Origin: Anastrepha obliqua
Lineage: Eukaryota; Arthropoda; Insecta; Diptera; Tephritidae
Reading direction: 5' to 3'
Assembly: GCF_027943255.1 (NCBI RefSeq)
Contig: NC_072892.1
Span: forward strand, 15,771,792-15,835,791
Length of the DNA: 64,000 bases
In this document: piece after piece, positions 1 through 10,044 of the stretch
Layout of the letters: every line of letters begins with the position of its first letter
Position numbering within the stretch: position 1 is the stretch's first letter
Made by a program: the position numbers and the translations under genes
The notes under the pieces: generated by a model
The model's input: only the letters and a program-made list of their open reading frames with translations
The model's database searches: none
What the model was told of the DNA's origin: nothing

Positions 1-220
1 GAAGGCGCACTTTTCACATTATTTAGTTTTTTATACGCACGTTTTTCACAATTGACTTCTTTTGTTGAATGTAAATTTCAACAATTTGGTAGCACTCGCG
101 TGGCGTGGTGAAAATCTGCTTGGACTGGCGCTTCCAACGCGATATGTCATTAAGCGATCTGACGTCTCTGCCAAAAGATACAGGGTTGCCAGATGGGTCC
201 GTCGAATATTGGCAACCCTG
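1..220 (-). mobile_element. Mariner-like element, 5' end fragment, running off the window edge
   Basis: Read on the minus strand, the segment starts at about 220 with CAGGGTTGCCA next to a TA, as a mariner terminal repeat would. Further in, about 115-15 encodes a short helix-turn-helix-like stretch (FTTPRECYQIVEIYIQQKKS) resembling the N-terminus of Tc1/mariner transposases. No ATG is visible and a stop follows near the edge, so the fragment is decayed or truncated. The element appears inserted into the 3' part of the RNase-H retrotransposon remnant beginning at about 224. The family call rests on the N-terminal pattern only. Confidence 0.45.
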
Positions 221-223
221 TAT
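178..223. repeat. 14-bp perfect inverted repeat, 18-nt loop
   Basis: ATACAGGGTTGCCA at 178-191 is exactly reverse-complemented at 210-223. The outer arm coincides with the proposed mariner terminus. The inner arm lies inside the same end, so the terminal region can fold on itself. Confidence 0.8.
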
Positions 224-1200
224 GTTCGCTTAGTCTGGTTGGATCGGTAAAGCGGTACCCAATCTCGCTAGTTCATCTGCTTTGCAGTTGCCTTTTATGG
301 CTTTATGACCCGGCACCCAGAGCAGGTTTATTACAAAGTACTCTGCTAGTTTTGTCAAACCGTCGATCCATTCTTTTACTGTTTTCGAGTTAATATTACG
401 CGATTTTAAAGCTTTCAGGGCCGATTGGCGATCTGAATATATGTTTATATCTCTTGTTGTGAGGGCACTTTTATTTAGGGCTAGCAGGCCTTCCCTGATA
501 GCCAATATTTCAGCTTGAAATACACTGCAGTGATCCGGTAACCGGAATGAGATGTTGACATTCATTCCTTCACAATGAAGGGCTCCGCCTACTTGATCAT
601 TTAGCTTGGAACCATCAGTATAGATGCTGATACCGCTTCTATTGCCCATTACCCCATTGTCCCAATCGTCCCTCGTTGGGAGAGTTGTGCTTAAGGATGT
701 GTTTAAATGCAACTCTACTGAGCTACAAAAGTCTGTCGTTTGATGTAGGATCTAGTATTCTTGCGTGACCTCTTCTGCTAGTGGCTAAGTTGGAAAATTC
801 CCTTAACCTAGGTGCCGATTTCGCCGTCAGCTATTTGCTGTAGGCCTCAATCGCTAATGACATTCATCGCTACCGTGGGCGTAGTCTTTAGTGCCTCGCT
901 TATGCAGAGACTAGGGGCTCTACTTGAATACTTTCTAGGCGTTTTACCGTTGTTCTTTTCTCGAGTGTTGGCCACCAGATTAAGACACCGTATGTCATGA
1001 TAGGACGTACCACTGATGGATCTAGCCATAGGCCCCATTTTGCCCCAACAAGCTTCCTATCTAATACTAGTCCTAGGTAGCTCGCCTCTTCTCCAATTGG
1101 CAGTGTGATTCCCTCAAGTGTAGGGGGTTTAGAACAGGTATCCTGTATTTCCTGGTGAACACGATTAGTTCTGTTTTGTATTGCAGGCTAAGTAGACATA
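224..1200 (-). pseudogene. RNase-H-bearing non-LTR retrotransposon (LOA/I-like), RT thumb to RNase H remnant
   Basis: Minus-strand reading from about 1200 gives a decayed RT palm/thumb segment (KTELIVFTRK). A connection region follows (WPTLEKNNGKTPRK, then CISEALKTTPT, the usual xCISGALxTTPT motif of these elements). A ribonuclease H domain at 712-230 retains YTDGSKLND, FQAEILAIREG, IYSDRQSALKAL and LLWVPGHKAIKGNCKADELAR. RNase H removes RNA from the RNA/DNA hybrid made during target-primed reverse transcription. The copy is 5'-truncated, frameshifted between domains, and lacks the C-terminal zinc knuckle, probably because a mariner end abuts at 220. Clade assignment within the RNase-H group is uncertain. 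Confidence 0.85.
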
Positions 1201-2660
1201 TTTTAGGGTTAATAGGCATAAATTAAGTCATGTGAATATTAACAAAATTCGTTAGGTGATCTCCCCAACATGAAAAATTTGTCTCAAAAAATTTTAAAAT
1301 TTTACTTAACTGAATTAAGGCCCCAGTAATAGGGGCATTTCGAGCATAAACAGATTTAGAGAGACTAACATAGAAAAACTACCAAAAGCACTGGCCGGAA
1401 TATTAAGGAAAATCCCCTCAAGACGCCACGGATCAAATCGAAAATGAAAGTCACAGATAAAATAATTTTCCCGTTCTGCAATAATTTTAACTTAACAAGT
1501 AAGCATCGCGCTTCATTATCTAAGCAAAACTTAACAAGTTTTAAATTTTCAATTACAACCAATTTTTTCAATTTCTTTTCCTTCACACCGAATCAGCGAA
1601 ATAAATAAAAGTTCGCACTCGCCGAGCCAAGAGAAAAGCAGACCACTTAAAACTATTTGGCTTCCTTTTTATCGGAAACTTGCCACACAAATACTTGTTA
1701 TGCCATCAGCTTCTAAATACTTTTCGATAAGACTAAATGTTTGCACTCCTGTTAAGTGCAAAAAAATGCACTTAGCACAAAAGGATTTCCAAAAATCCCA
1801 AGCAACAAATTTGAGTTGAAAGTAGAGGAACTTGACTTATCCTGGCGCACAACGACTTGGCTACTTAGAAACGTACAGAAAGTTTTTTTGTATACAAATA
1901 TTTTTGGTTGGTTTTCTCAAGCGAATTTTTATCAGGCTGCCGCCGGTCAATACTGAACTTTGAAATATTGAACTTCCGAACATGTGCCAAAACAAACCAA
2001 CAATGACATTTTTTTGCAGTTTTTTTTTCTGTTCTCAAAGTTCCGTACCTTAAAGTAAAAAAAATAAGTAAGCAGCTGAAATGGCTACTTTAGCTAACAA
2101 TGCCAGCAATCGGATTTTAGTCCATGTAGAAGTTGACTTTTTCTTTTGTTTTTGTATGTGATCTATGCGTGTACGCCACCGACAGCCAAGCCGCAATTGC
2201 ACTAACTTCACACACACGTACAAAACCACACAAACACATCCTTACAAACGCCAAGTTGAGCACAAAATTATTTAAGCGTTGCATTTGCTTTTAAAGTTCA
2301 TTGAAAATAGTGAAGCTGATTGGCAAACTTCCACAACGGAGTCAATTTTTGCCTTTGCCCAGCACCAAATAATAGAAGCCACGCTTTCGCTTCTGGCAAG
2401 GATGTGGTGCTCGCCTTTACACATTTCTGCATAAGTGCCAACATTTCTATGGCACTTTCAAAGACCAACTATGAGATTTGACGTTGGCATTACAGTTTTT
2501 GCTTTTGTGGCAAAATTCCATTGGCATTTATAGAAAAAGTAAATTCTTTATTGCACTTTTATAGCGATAATATGAACTTCTACCGAGAGGTATGCCTAAC
2601 CTGTGAAATGCTGCGAATACGAAGGTGGTTGCATATATAGGTTTCTGGAAATAGGAACAG
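1201..2660. other. No gene recognised
   Basis: AT-rich non-coding sequence. The short open frames here resemble nothing I recognise and have no coding-like pattern. Confidence 0.6.
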
Positions 2661-2664
2661 ATGG

Positions 2665-2850
2665 CGTTTTATATACATATAATTGGCGCGTACTCGCTTT
2701 TTGGGTGTTTGGCCGAGCTCCTCCTCCCACCTGTATTTGTGGTGTGCGTCTTGAAGTTGTTCCACAAAATGGAGGGATCTACACTTTTAAGCCGACTCCG
2801 AACGGCAGATACTTTTATGAGGAGTTTTTTTCATAGCAGAAGATGGCGTT
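2665..2850 (+). repeat. Dispersed repeat of dipteran type (unclassified)
   Basis: The stretch from ATTGGCGCGTACTCGC through GTTTGGCCGAGCTCCTCCTC to CCGACTCCGAACGGCAGATA and the ATGAGGAG/TTTTTCATGGCAG region looks like a repeat I remember as common in tephritid non-coding DNA. A diverged copy of its last 50 bases lies at 30003-30052. It has open frames but no domain. It may be the non-coding end of a retroelement. Confidence 0.5.
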
Positions 2851-3107
2851 GCCACATCAAAATTTAATACAAAATGGTTTAGTGTTTCTAGCTTAGCATA
2901 AATATTTGGAAATAAAATGGGACGGCCGAGAGCGACGGACAAGAAGGGTGCCGCGTTTACAAAGTGACAGCAGAAGCAACCGTTTCACAAAAAAATGTTT
3001 AATCGTACAAGGTCAAAACGAAGTACCTCCTGCCATCAAACAAACAGTCGGTGCACTCGCTTATCGGCACCCAAGTCACTGTTGACAGTTATTATTTTGC
3101 GGTTGTA

Positions 3108-4429
3108 TTAGGTGCTCAACTAATATAAGTTCTCGCTATTTTTCTTTTTTTTGTATTTTTGATGAAAATACAACTTTGTTCTGAAAAAATGGTTACAAGT
3201 GAATCATTGAAAATATTTCCCATCGCTGGCTACTACTTTTTCCCATCTTTCTCGTAGATCTCGTATACCGTCGCGAAAACTGTTCATCTTTTGAGGCTAT
3301 CCACGGATCAAGCCATTTTCTGACGTCTTCATATGAATGGAACTGCTGGTCAGCTAGACTAAGTGCCATCGATTGGAAGAGGTCATAATCGGACGGCGCA
3401 ATATTTGGAGAATATGGCGGGTGGGGTAGGATTTCCCATTTCAGTGTTTCCAGGTAGGTTTTAACGGGTTCGGCAAAGTGAGGCCGAGCTTTGTCATGCT
3501 GTAAAATCACTTTTTCATGCCTATCCGCATATTGCGGCTGCTTCTCGTGCAGTGCTCGGCTCAATCCCATCAGTTGAAGTCGACACCGATCCCCGGTGAT
3601 GTTTTCGCTTGGTTTTAACAGTTCATAATAAATAACATCAACTTGGTCCCACCAAATACATAGCATAACCTTCGCAGCGTGAATATTCGACCGAGGCGAC
3701 GACCTAGAAGCATTACCGGGTAGTCTCCATGACTTTCTTTTCTTTGGATTGCTGTAATGAATCCAGTTTTCATCACCTGTCACGATGCATGAAGAAAACC
3801 CTTCCTTGTTTGCTTTTTTGCCACTGGAGCAGTTGTTCAGAGGCGAAAAAAGAAAAAAAAGCGACGTTCAATATCCCTTGGTTTTAACTCATAAGGAACC
3901 CAAGTCCCAAGTCCCCTGTTTCTGAATCATTCCAAAAGCATGCAATCGCTTGGAAATGGATTAGCGGGTAACTCCCAATACTGAAATAAGCTCTTCTTGA
4001 GTTTGACATGTATGCTCATTGAGCAATGCCTCCAATTCAGCGTCTTCGAAGGTTTTTGGCCTTCCTTCCCGCGGACAGTCGTCAACATTAAAATCACCGT
4101 CTTTGAAGCGACGGCACGTTGTTTCACTAAAAGCAGCATCTCCATAAACTTTTTGTAGCTCTCGATGTGCTTCAGCGGCTGTTTTTTTCGATTGAAAGAT
4201 AAAAATCAACACTTCCCGCAAATGGCGATTATTCGGCACAGAATCAGACATTTTCACAAAACCAAATGGATATGATACCAGAACAAAATCACTAATGTGT
4301 CGAAGCAGTTTGTCTACCTTAGACATATGGTTTATGAGGTTTATGAGGTTTAAGTTATGTTAGAATCGACTAGCACACACTGCTGGTAGCATCTATTGAC
4401 AAGCAGTGAGAATCTAGTTGCGCACCTAA
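3108..4429 (-). mobile_element. Mariner (DD34D, mauritiana-type) element, complete ends
   Basis: The element is bounded by TTAGGTGCTCAACTA at 3108 and its inverted counterpart TAGTTGCGCACCTAA ending at 4429. TA duplications sit outside at 3106-3107 and 4430-4431. At 1322 bp it has the normal mariner size of about 1.3 kb. The transposase lies on the minus strand between the terminal repeats. The imperfect terminal repeats and broken reading frame indicate an old copy. Confidence 0.93.
3204..4251 (-). pseudogene. Mariner transposase, broken (cut-and-paste DDD enzyme)
   Basis: The start is taken at the ATG of MSDSVPNN, which matches the Mos1-type N-terminus; upstream codons are non-homologous. 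An HTH region (KKTAAEAHRELQKVYGDAA) is followed by the WVPYELKPRD linker and catalytic aspartates at TGDENW, LQHDKARPH and PSDYDLF, with 34 residues between the last two. The middle (about 3785-3960) has at least two frameshifts and a stop. The C-terminal few residues read in a different frame and end at the stop near 3204. The protein would have bound the element's terminal repeats and cut at TA; this copy cannot make it. Confidence 0.9.
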
Positions 4430-4534
4430 TAAAAGACTCCGTTTGTTCAGGAACCAGCATTAACACCTATAACAATGGCAGCCTGAAAATTTAACGTATA
4501 ATCTCACTTACCAAAAAGTGCTAATTTTTACCAC

Positions 4535-5000
4535 GTTGGCAATTGAGTAGTAAAGTCCTCTCTCGACGGACAAAACTAACACTGCAAGGCTCTGATCATG
4601 CTCCTCCTATGGTACGGCGTAGAAGCTTAAACGATGACAATATCCGATGTGGCGTCATTTGGAGTTTTTGAGAGAAAGATTCTGCGTAAGATTTTTGGAC
4701 CTTTGCACGTTGGCAACGGCGAATACTGCAGGCGATGGTACGATGAGCTGTATGAGCTTTACGACAACAGAGACATAGCGCAGCGAATAAAGATCCAGCG
4801 GTTACGTTGGCTGGGTCATGTCGTACGAATGGATACAAAGGCTCGATGCGATACCATCTGGTGGTGGCGGAGGAAGAGAAAGGCCACCTCTGCGTTAGAA
4901 AGATCAGGTGGAGAAGCACTTCACTTGGTGCGCTTTGTTAAACTCGGCTTAAATCGCGTGAGCGGTTATCGCGCCAATTAAGAAGAAGAATAAGAATATT
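4535..5000 (+). pseudogene. RTE-like non-LTR retrotransposon, 3' fragment
   Basis: The segment encodes the post-RT C-terminal region: a degraded SSKVLSRRTKLTL, then FGVFERKILRKIFGPLHVGN, YDELYELYDN, RIKIQRLRWLGHVVRMD and a truncated tail. The 3' end carries GGTTATCGCGCCAATTAAGA followed by AAG-rich sequence. The same 3' end is found at about 24335-24360 (minus) and 27025-27045 (plus), which marks one family. RT and endonuclease are absent, as expected for 5' truncation. Frame breaks flank the conserved block. Confidence 0.85.
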
Positions 5001-5315
5001 TAATCGCAAGCCGAAAGAACGGTCGGAACAGTAGAAGAAACTTGATTTTGCTGCAATACAACAGAGGCTAAAGAGCATTCTACCAATGCAGAGAACTTCG
5101 CGTGGCAAATAATAGTCTAAGGAGATCAGGTCGGTGCTGTCGAACAACAAAATAAAGGCTAGTCATTTTTTAGGAATGGTACGGGGAACTCCAATGAAGT
5201 GACTTGAATAATAATAAAAAGAGTTTGACGCCAATTTGGACAGAAAAAAATATAAAATTTTATTCTTGACGAAGAGAAAAACTTCATCTTACCAGAGTAA
5301 TGCATCGGCATTAAA
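5001..5315. other. No gene recognised
   Basis: Short AT-rich spacer between the RTE-like tail and the next retrotransposon. Confidence 0.6.
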
Positions 5316-5317
5316 GC

Positions 5318-7020
5318 TAGCTAGTGGCGTTCGCGGATGACATAGTTCTCATGGTTTCAGGAATGTTTCCAACCATAATCAGTGACATTATGGAAGGAGC
5401 TCTGGAATTACTCAGCATTTGGGCCACATACTGTGGCTTACGTGTAAACTCGAGCAAAATTCATTATTCACTATTCACTAAGAAAAGCAGATACCAAACA
5501 TTAATCCCCCAAAACTAAACGGCGTTAGTCTTACGCTAACCCAACAGGCAAAATTCCCAGGTGTTATCTTAGATCTCAAACTCAGCTGGAGGTCCATCTT
5601 AGAGTACAGGGTAAAGAATGCGAATATAACACTTTACACGGTTAAGATAATGTTGGGTAAAAAATAGGTCTCCAATCAAAACTATCCAATTGGCCCTACA
5701 CAGCCATTGTAAGACCAATACTAACATATGCGGCACTAGTCTGGTGGCCCGCAAGAGAAAAGACATACAACCAAACCAAGTTGAACATGATACAAAGAAC
5801 AGCGTGTATCTTAACTACAAGAGCTCTTAGCACGAGTCCTACTGAAGCGCTCAATGTACTAACTCATCCATTACCATTAGACCTACATATAAAAACAGTT
5901 GCTTCTTGCAGCGCGGTGAGACTCGGAGACATAGGAAGCTGGACAACAAGATCGTACGGTCACAATAAGATCCTTCAACAGGGACCCTCGCTGCTCAGGA
6001 GTATATTAAACTGCACAGTCCCCGACGGTAACCCCGACCTAGCCGAACGGAGCAATTGGGAAGATACGATACTGAAATATACACTGACGATTCTAAGATG
6101 AACTGTGGTGTGGGAGCTGGCTTCCATTCGGAGCTACTCAACTTATATCAATCAATTAGACGTCCAGACTTCCTGTGCCAGCGTGTTCCAGGCAGAACTT
6201 TTAGCGATCAGAGAAGCATTCAAATCACTAAAACTCTACAAGGAAGTTGGTGCAGAAGTAGCTTTCGTTTCAGACAGTCAACCAATTCAATTTCATCCAA
6301 ACTGGTCTTACAGTGTAGAGAGGAATTAGAATTACATAGTCATTGAAATTACTCTGATATGGGTTCCCGGTCATAGGAACATACGAGGTAATGAGATAGC
6401 GGATGAGCAAGCAAGAAAAACTTCGACACTAGAAATAGCAGAGGCAGTGGCAGTCTCCACCCCACTGAACACATTAAAAGCATCCATTGCTTCACACTAT
6501 CATGCTTTAGCCAAAAGAAGGTGGAAGCAATTAACTATATGTATTACAACAAAAAACACATGGCCGGCATACAAAATTCAAAGAACGAATCACGTGTTAG
6601 GATCTTCTCGACCAAACATTTCACACATCACTGTAATCCTTACAAGTAATTGGAAAGTAGGGGACCATGCAGCCAGACTCAACCTTCCCTTCAATCCCAT
6701 CTGCAGAAGTTGTGAAGCAGAAGGGGTGAAGGAAAGTATTTTCCACTACTTATGTGAATGTCCAGGGCTAGCCAGGGCACGCCTTCGCTCCTCCGGTAAG
6801 CCTTGCTTACAGAAAATTAATGAAATCTCAGACATCGAAGTAAAGAATTTGCTGCTATACCTGGATCTCACTAAATGGATCTGACTTAGAAGCAAACAAA
6901 AACAAAAAAAAAAACCAAAAGGCATCATCACACGAGGGCATGGCAGTAAAACGGTACTGCTCACTAGTTGGGATTATTTCAGTGGAAATATTCAACCACT
7001 TCAACAACAATAACAACAAA
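5318..7020 (+). pseudogene. LOA/I-like non-LTR retrotransposon, RT motif C to 3' end
   Basis: A 5'-truncated copy begins just before the RT active-site motif AFADDIVLM (about 5323). It continues through the thumb (FPGVILDLKLSW), a WWPAREK connection and CILTTRALSTSPTEAL. RNase H is in pieces across frames: EIYTDDSKMN, FQAELLAIREAFKSL, SDSQ, IWVPGHRNIRGNEIADEQAR. A 145-residue C-terminal frame at 6447-6884 contains WKVGDHAARLNLPF and a CxxC-H-C zinc knuckle (CRSCEAEGVKESIFHYLCEC). A non-coding tail with A-rich and AACAA repeats ends at about 7020. Several frameshifts kill the ORF. Confidence 0.9.
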
Positions 7021-7200
7021 GCTAGCAGTTGCAATGGCGAAATTATCAACGAACGTTGCGTACACAAGAAAAGTACACAAACTTGTAAGGTCGCGAAATC
7101 CTTCTGACCACGTTTGAATCAAAGACGCTCGAGGTATCTTTTGATGTTAACAAAGTCTCAGCTCTCAAATTTTATGAATGCTGATAGGCCTTAGTATTAA

Positions 7201-9560
7201 CCCTAGAACACACACCCGGGTACAAATGTATCCACTTCAACTTTGAAGTGTTGTAACTTTTGAACCGCTATACCTCTATACCGCTAACTTCGGATCTAGG
7301 AAGATTATTTAGTTCTGAGTTCAAATTCAAAATTTGAACCAGATCGGACCATTGGTTCAGGAGCTACAGCCTTCCAAACACATCATATACGTAAACACAC
7401 ACCCGGGATACGTTTGTACCCCAATAGTAAAAATCCTCATAATAATCAAAAAAAAAACATTTTTTATATTATTTTTTTATTTGAAAAATTAAAAATATTC
7501 ATTTCACACATTATACAATATTATTGACTTTTATTATTGTATAAAAATTATAAAAATGCATCTTATATCTAAGGAAAATCATGGCAAAAAGAGCAATTTG
7601 TTGATGCGACCGAATGTTCAAGACACATTGGCTTCTTACATTTGGCGCACAGCTTTCTGGTTTTTCTACGGCGTTTTTCCTCTTGTGCGTAACATAAATA
7701 GCAAGATCCGGGCACAGGTTTTGGCGGGCGCGCTGCGGCAGATGTTGATGCTGCTGTTGACACCATTGATTCCAGCGGTCGGTTGAAATATGCTTCAATA
7801 GCAATTTTAGTCGAAAAATTTCGCGTCACTTGACGATTTATGGCTCTGGCTTCAATAATGGGCATACACAATGCTTCAGCCAAGCTGCGCAGGATCTGCT
7901 TACGCTTGTTGTTTGTTCTCCAAGGCAACATAGGGTTATTCAAATCGTAGACAATGTGGGCTGCAAGAGCTGTAATGTCCAACAGTTTGAAGAACATCGC
8001 TAGTGGCCATCGTTTTGTTTGTCTTTGTATTGGATATTCCGCAAACATTTGGTCCATTCGATCAACACCACCTTTGGTACGATTATAATATTCAATTATT
8101 TCAGGTTTCCCACTGTCAGCTATTTCAGCATCATTATGCATGGTCGAAAGCAAAATTACTGCTTTATTTTTTTTTGGGAACATAAGAGTACATTGTCACA
8201 TTATTTTTGAAGCCAAATGTCGTTGAACCAATTGTCCTGTTTTTATTCTGCTTCATTTCTTGAGGAATATATGATTTGTTTTTGCGCAAAATTCCAACGA
8301 TCGTGAGTTTCCAGGTAAGAAGCAGTTCTGCAACTGGCAAGGTCGTAAAAAAATTGTCCATTGTAATGTTTCGGCCACTTCCTTGGTATTTGGCAGACAA
8401 ATCCTGCACTACTCGTTCGCCTTGGTTCGTTTCCCTACCAGTTTCTGCTTGGCCAGTATATATTTGTCCATGCAGTGGATATGCATTTGTGGCATCGCAA
8501 ATCCACCAAACCTTGGCACCATATTTAGTAGGTTTTGACGGTATGTACTGCGTAAACCGTGTGCGTCCACGGTAAGGAAATAATTGTTCATCTATCGTCA
8601 AGCATGAGCTGGGCTTGTAATGTGCAGCAAGATTATTGTTCATCATCGTCCACAACTCACTGATCGGTGCTGCTTTATCAGTTAGTAAGCGTGTTGCACG
8701 AGTGTTTTTATCGTCAAATCTTAGGAACCGCAATATCGAACAGAAACGGTTGACTCCCATTGTGGCGCGATATAAAGGCTAGTTTTTGACGCTCCATAAA
8801 TCTCGAACATGTTCTCCATTGCTATGGTTCGCACCAGTCATAATAAGTATGCCAAAAAATGCATACAGCTCTGTTATTGACACAGGCGTCCATGACTTAG
8901 GAGTTGTGTTTGGATGCGCATTGTTGTAAGCATTAAAAGTTTCTTTTGCTAACTTATTTGTGTGGCGCATAATTATATCAGCCATTTCAACGTTCATGAA
9001 ACATTTGAATGTTTGCTCTATTGACAACATTTCAGTTCATCTAGCTGGTCCAGAACGTTCTCTTATAATATTTTGTCTGAGTACCTGACGACTTACATTT
9101 GGTTCTTTCATCCACTCAGTACCATCACGTGCAACAAATTTTTCGCCACTAGCAGGTAATTCATTATTTTCTTCTACTTCTTCTTCTTCATCGTCTTCTT
9201 CATCATCCTCATAGTCCGCATAATCAGGTAATACTTCTGCGGCACTTTGCGAAACTTCAGCATCGTCATCAGCAATTTCAATGTCATTGAATTGAATTTC
9301 TTCTTCATCTTCTGAGTCAAAGTCATAGGGAGCGTCATCGTCACAAATTTCATCAAGTAAAGATTGTATATATGATTCTCGCTGTTCCTCAGTTAGCCTG
9401 CATAATAAAAAAAATTAGTATATGTTTACATTGTTGCTTATTTTACATTTTTTACCTTCTATATTATTATATATGCTGCCCTTGATAAATATTCCTTTCT
9501 TCTTGAAGTCATTTCGTATCCAGTTATTTATAGTTTCCGTTATATTTATTTTCACTTATA
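7201..9560 (-). mobile_element. piggyBac-like element, copy 1 (right end not located)
   Basis: The left terminus CCCTAGAACACACACCCGGG begins at 7201 directly after TTAA (7197-7200), the obligate piggyBac target. A second version of the terminal block (AACACACACCCGGGATACG) recurs in direct orientation at about 7396, an architecture shared with copy 2 at 38502. The transposase runs on the minus strand to about 9512. I could not find a matching right terminus followed by TTAA before the next element at about 10045, so the right end is decayed or lost. Confidence 0.85.
7569..9512 (-). pseudogene. piggyBac-type transposase, near complete, three lesions
   Basis: The predicted first exon is 9512-9456 (MTSRRKEYLS...), ending at AG/GT, with a 58-nt intron to CAG at 9400-9398. 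Exon 2 starts with LTEEQRES and an acidic region, then the conserved helical domain, then DDE aspartates at TIDEQLFPYRGR, ITMDNFFTT and KGGVDRMDQ. It ends in a Cys-rich finger (CYLCYAQE, CAKCKKPMCLEH, CSFC). Lesions are a stop in RSGPAR*TEML near 9035, a stop after WSVKN near 8780, and a frameshift in the T-run at about 8165-8175. Exon 1 also reads a TAG just before the donor, so the exon border is provisional. The enzyme would excise precisely at TTAA. Confidence 0.9.
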
Positions 9561-10040
9561 TTTTCACTTCTTACACTTTTGAGCACCAAAACAATAATGA
9601 AAATATCAACAGGCAGCATTTATAACAACACCTCGTGTGAAAACAACCCTTGCAGCTGCATATAAAATACAAAAACCAGTTATACCAGTGTATTTGCTAC
9701 CTACGTACCCATACCTTGCGCGACCTTTTTCACATATCTTTTGAACCAGGTAGAATATTTCAATGAAATAAAAACCAAAATGTGTATTTTTTTGTTTCTC
9801 TACAAGTATATTATTATAAATTATATTATTTTGTTTTGCATTTATCAGGACAACAACAAAAACAAAAATCCACTGTTGCATGTCCTGACTTTATTTGTCC
9901 GTTAATATCGAAAATGACAATCTGGTAACAGTAATCCCCAATACGAATACGCTGAGAGCAAAGTAACGGTACCATGATGAGCGCCTCCCCATTATTCTCT
10001 CCAATGTGGGTTTTACTTAAGAATGATAGATTACTAGGTT
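9513..10040. other. No gene recognised; possible decayed right end of piggyBac copy 1
   Basis: AT-rich. CTACGTACCCATACC near 9700 is faintly like the internal piggyBac terminal block. A 73-codon minus frame at 9826-10047 has no recognisable domain. Confidence 0.35.
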
Positions 10041-10044
10041 TGGC

